Part shown: piece after piece, positions 60,835-64,000 of the stretch | How positions within the stretch are numbered: position 1 is the first letter of the stretch | How the letters are laid out: each line of letters opens with the position of its first letter | NCBI GenBank assembly: GCA_020636275.1 | Contig: JACJYD010000001.1 | Location: forward strand, 1,998,001 to 2,062,000 | Direction of reading: 5' to 3' | DNA length: 64,000 bases | Source: Lewinellaceae bacterium | Lineage (GTDB): Bacteria > Bacteroidota > Bacteroidia > Chitinophagales > Saprospiraceae | Made by a program: the position numbers and the translations under genes | Notes under the pieces: model-generated | The model's database searches: none | What the model was told of the DNA's origin: nothing | The model's input: the letters and a program-made list of their open reading frames with translations, nothing else

Positions 60835-63800
60835 ATGAAGTTAATGCTACATGCATCTAAATGGACCTTGCTGGTCTGTCTGGTCCTCTCTGTTTTTCAA
60901 CTAAAGGCCCAACCGCTGGAAGTTATCGATGGTGCTACCAATCCATATACACCCGAGAATCTTATCACCAACGTATTCCTCGGCGAAGGGGTGGAGGTGG
61001 TCGATGTCCAGTTCTTCGGCGTAAACACGGCTGTGGGTTATTTCAAGAATGGAGAAGATGAGATCGGTATCGACCGGGGCCTGGTCATGTCGACGGGCCG
61101 GGTCACCGATAGCGGAACGACAAAAGGGATCGTCAATCCCGGAAGTACGTTCGCTTCCAGCAACAACGGCAGTACGGTTACCGACCCCGACCTGGCGGCT
61201 ATCGGAACCGGAAGCATTAACAACGGGGTGAAATACCTCATCACCTTTATTCCCACTGCGGATACCCTGCGATTTAAATTCGTGTTCGGCTCGGAGGAGT
61301 ACCCGGAATACGCCTGCACCAGCTTTAATGACGTTTTCGGATTCTTCATCACCGGCCCGGGGATCAACGGGCCGTTCACCAATAACGGAGAAAATATCGC
61401 CCTGATCCCGGGCACGAGCCAGTACGTTTCCATCAACAACCTCCATCCGCAAAACGGCTCCAATTGTCCGCCGGTCAACGAACAATATTACAACAACAAC
61501 AACGGAATGTCCACCCTCCCCGTATACGATGGTTTTACCGATGTGTTCGTGGCGGAAGCAGTGGTCGTGCCCTGCCAGGAGTATACCATAAAACTGGTGC
61601 TGGCCGATGTGGGTGACGCCATCTTTGACACGGGTGTTTTTCTCGAAGCCAAAAGTTTCGGTACCGGGTCCATGGATGTTCAGATCGAAACCGTTTCTCT
61701 CGACGGGACCATCACGGAGGACTGCTCGGACGCCGTGGTCAGCTTTGTCCTGCCTACACCGACCGAATCGGATTTTCCCATCGATTTCACCATCTTCGGG
61801 ACTGCCGAAAATGGGGTTGACTACACCGAGATCCCCCTTAACCTGACGATTCCCGCAGGCGACAGCATGATCAGCGTGCCGATCCATGCCTTTGACGACG
61901 GCATTGTCGAAGGATTGGAATTTATCGGTATCGACGTGCAAAGGGATGTCTGCAATCGCGACACCTTCTATATTAATATCCGGGAAAATGGACTTGTTCC
62001 ACCCGAGCTGGGGCCTGATCAACTCATTTGCAAGCTGGACTCGATCCAGCTCGATGGAACGGTCAATATACCGTTGCCACCGCCGCCGTCTTTTTCCAAC
62101 ACGACTGATATTCCAATTGTCCCCACATTTACCAACGTGTATTCGCCGGTTCAGGTGGCTGGAGTCCAGCCCTTTGAGCTCGGTCCGGGGGTGATCCAGT
62201 CGGTCTGCATAAATGTCGACCACAACTGGTTGTCTGACCTGGATATTTACCTTCAGGCCCCCAACGGGCAGTTCCTGGAATTGACCACCGACAACGGATC
62301 GAACGGTGACGATTATATCAATACCTGCTTTACACCCGATGCTACTTTGCCCATCGATTATATTTCTCCCCCGGCATCCGGCGCGCCTTATACCGGCACC
62401 TTCGCTGCGGAGGGCGTGTGGTCGGACCTTTGGAGCGGACAGACGAATCCCACCAACGGCGAGTGGAATCTCCTTCTCATCGACGATGCCAACGGCTTCG
62501 CAGGCACCTTGCTGGACTGGACCATTACGTTCAATCCGCTGTACCAGATCTACTACGAGTGGACCCCCAGTACGGGACTGAGTTGTTCCGATTGTCCTCA
62601 GCCCATGGCCTTCCCGGACACGACGACCACCTACGTGGTTCGCGCCTACGATTCCTATGGCTGCGAAACTTTCGATACAATAACCATCACCGTCGAGGAT
62701 ATTCTGCCGGCGCCGGTGGTGGAATGCGGTACTATTACCGACTCCTGCATCACCTTCGTCTGGGACCCCATTCCAGGCGCTTATGATTATGAGATCACTA
62801 CGAATGGGCTCAACTGGGAGCTGGCCAACGGGCTGTTCAGCCATACCGTGTGCGGCCTGTCTTTCAATTCAACCGTGAACATACAGGTGCGGGCCATCGA
62901 CAACTGCAGCGGACTGATCGGAACGGCGAGTTGTACAACGCCCGACTGCGATACGCCTTCCCCGTTTGTCTCCGGAAGTACGGATGCTTCCTGTTTCGGC
63001 AGTTCGGACGGAGGATTTTCACTTTCTGCAACCGGTCCCTACCCGCCGTTCTACTATACCCTGGATAACCAGACCGATACGATCGGGTCCTTCTCGGATC
63101 TGGCGGCAGGTCAATATACGGTGACGGTGATGAACTCGGTGAGCTGCCCGACCACTATTACGGTAACGGTCAACGAACCGCCGGAAATGGTGCTGAATGA
63201 GATGATCGTAGCACCCATCTCCTGTAGCGGAGCCACCGATGGGGCGCTCACTGTCGATATTTTGGGTGGAACCTATCCCTATACTTTTGATTGGGGTGGC
63301 GGCGTGACCGATTCCATCGCCGTGGGACTGAGCCCGGGCCTGGTCGAGGTGACGATCACCGATGCCAATGGCTGCCAATCGATCGGATCCTTTGATGTAG
63401 TGGAACCCGATCCCCTGGCGCTTAGCCCGGATAATAACTTCATCAACTGCTTCGGCGACAATTCGGGCGAGGCTTTTGTCCAGGTAGCCGGTGGAACGGA
63501 GCCCTATTCCTATCAGTGGGATCCCAATGCCGGCGTGCTCGATACATTCCTGGTCAACGGCCTCTATGCGGGGACCTATTTTGTTACCGTTACCGATGCA
63601 AACGGCTGCCAGGATTCGGTCAGCTTCCTGATCGATGAAAGCGCCCCGATCGTATTGGCGGTTGATTCCACCGAGGCAAATTGCAATTCTTCCGGCGATG
63701 GAACGGCCTCCGTGATAGCCTCCGGGGGAGCCGTGGGCATTTTTACCTATCAATGGGATGCCAATGCCAATAACCAGACGACGGCAACCGCCACCGGACT

Positions 63801-64000
63801 CGACGTGGGTACCTACTGGGTTACGGTTGCCGATATTTTGGGTTGCACCGATTCGATCTCCGTATCCGTGACGGCGCCCAATGCGATGATGGTCGCATTA
63901 CAAACCGACTCCACCTCCTGCAACAACCTGGCCGACGGTTTTGGAGAAATAGCCGTGTCGGGCGGTTCGCCCGGGTATTCATTTGCCTGGAGCGACGGAG
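60835..64000 (+). CDS. Third giant SprB-repeat surface protein (3' end outside window)
   Basis: The frame is open from the ATG at 60835 to the window end, at least 1,055 residues. It has a signal peptide ending FQLKAQ, a choice-of-anchor L domain (about 30-265; GVNTAVGYFKNG, GIDRGLVMSTGRV, FVFGSEEYPEY, FGFFITGPGI), a Calx-beta-like domain (about 285-395), a proprotein-convertase P domain (about 430-580), a Cys-pair module (GLSCSDCPQPMAFPDT), FN3 (about 630-700) and at least five SprB repeats from about 715. The middle block order equals that of the adhesin at 52843-57867. A T9SS sorting domain is expected beyond the window but not seen. Confidence 0.9.
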   Translation, partial: MKLMLHASKWTLLVCLVLSVFQLKAQPLEVIDGATNPYTPENLITNVFLGEGVEVVDVQFFGVNTAVGYFKNGEDEIGIDRGLVMSTGRVTDSGTTKGIVNPGSTFASSNNGSTVTDPDLAAIGTGSINNGVKYLITFIPTADTLRFKFVFGSEEYPEYACTSFNDVFGFFITGPGINGPFTNNGENIALIPGTSQYVSINNLHPQNGSNCPPVNEQYYNNNNGMSTLPVYDGFTDVFVAEAVVVPCQEYTIKLVLADVGDAIFDTGVFLEAKSFGTGSMDVQIETVSLDGTITEDCSDAVVSFVLPTPTESDFPIDFTIFGTAENGVDYTEIPLNLTIPAGDSMISVPIHAFDDGIVEGLEFIGIDVQRDVCNRDTFYINIRENGLVPPELGPDQLICKLDSIQLDGTVNIPLPPPPSFSNTTDIPIVPTFTNVYSPVQVAGVQPFELGPGVIQSVCINVDHNWLSDLDIYLQAPNGQFLELTTDNGSNGDDYINTCFTPDATLPIDYISPPASGAPYTGTFAAEGVWSDLWSGQTNPTNGEWNLLLIDDANGFAGTLLDWTITFNPLYQIYYEWTPSTGLSCSDCPQPMAFPDTTTTYVVRAYDSYGCETFDTITITVEDILPAPVVECGTITDSCITFVWDPIPGAYDYEITTNGLNWELANGLFSHTVCGLSFNSTVNIQVRAIDNCSGLIGTASCTTPDCDTPSPFVSGSTDASCFGSSDGGFSLSATGPYPPFYYTLDNQTDTIGSFSDLAAGQYTVTVMNSVSCPTTITVTVNEPPEMVLNEMIVAPISCSGATDGALTVDILGGTYPYTFDWGGGVTDSIAVGLSPGLVEVTITDANGCQSIGSFDVVEPDPLALSPDNNFINCFGDNSGEAFVQVAGGTEPYSYQWDPNAGVLDTFLVNGLYAGTYFVTVTDANGCQDSVSFLIDESAPIVLAVDSTEANCNSSGDGTASVIASGGAVGIFTYQWDANANNQTTATATGLDVGTYWVTVADILGCTDSISVSVTAPNAMMVALQTDSTSCNNLADGFGEIAVSGGSPGYSFAWSDG
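62974..64000 (+). repeat. SprB repeats of the third adhesin (array continues past the window)
   Basis: Four full units and a partial fifth, each with a C-x-x-x-x-x-G start, a GG-x-x-PY-x-Y-x-W core and a VTDANGC-like end. Confidence 0.8.

Overview
The window looks like a chromosome segment of a fairly GC-rich member of the Bacteroidota, most likely a Saprospiria/Lewinella-type bacterium. The evidence is: Bacteroidota -7 promoter boxes (TAnnTTTG) ahead of many genes; three giant SprB-repeat surface proteins, two of them complete and ending in type IX secretion (T9SS) sorting domains; a PorP/SprF protein; a TPR/PD40/OmpA protein with the domain order of PorE; the gliding genes gldA, gldF and gldG; a fused SecDF; and a GH97 glycosidase. 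I see no rRNA, tRNA, CRISPR array, integrase or complete transposon. Species is not determined.

Layout. 1-1.5 kb: end of a DUF7009-like gene and a DUF6340-like lipoprotein, closed by a perfect 50-bp palindromic terminator. 1.5-6.1 kb: hypF-hypD-hypE for [NiFe]-hydrogenase cofactor assembly, without hypC, hypA, hypB or hydrogenase subunits. 6.1-11.6 kb: an aminoacyl-tRNA-protein transferase homologue, small exported proteins around a 0.6-kb noncoding multi-hairpin element, folC, and a multi-pass membrane protein. 11.6-18.2 kb: a GH97 alpha-glucosidase-like lipoprotein, a 172-bp tandem repeat with an inverted copy, then a CotH/beta-helix protein overlapping a DUF4956 membrane protein. 18.2-24.4 kb: a putative small RNA, a coiled-coil membrane protein, a metallophosphoesterase, a thioredoxin-like protein, a palindrome island, ubiX, an FKBP isomerase, trmD and small envelope proteins. 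24.6-27.5 kb: leuS. 27.7-39.1 kb: a 2,072-residue SprB-repeat adhesin converging on the PorE-like gene, then secDF. 39.3-48.4 kb: a kbp-like BON-LysM gene, then a probable operon of TPR protein, gldA, an unknown exported protein, gldF, gldG, DUF4340 and a phospholipase C/S1-P1-like protein, followed by a DUF368 (PopT-type) transporter. 48.4-51.7 kb: aroE, proline dehydrogenase, rlmI. 51.7-58.5 kb: a minus-strand set of PorP/SprF, a 1,674-residue SprB adhesin with a CHU_C-type C-terminus, and a small exported protein. 58.7 kb-end: sppA and, divergent to it, a third SprB adhesin that runs off the window.

Taken together, the second half is dominated by export, display and envelope functions: SecDF for inner-membrane transit, PorE- and PorP-like T9SS parts, three very large adhesins, and an ABC gliding module with two extra periplasmic partners. 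The most unusual DNA-level signal is a set of unrelated, nearly loop-less palindromes of about 37-63 bp at gene boundaries, several at sites where a plain terminator is not expected, plus a three-hairpin cloverleaf-like element and a nested inverted repeat upstream of ubiX.
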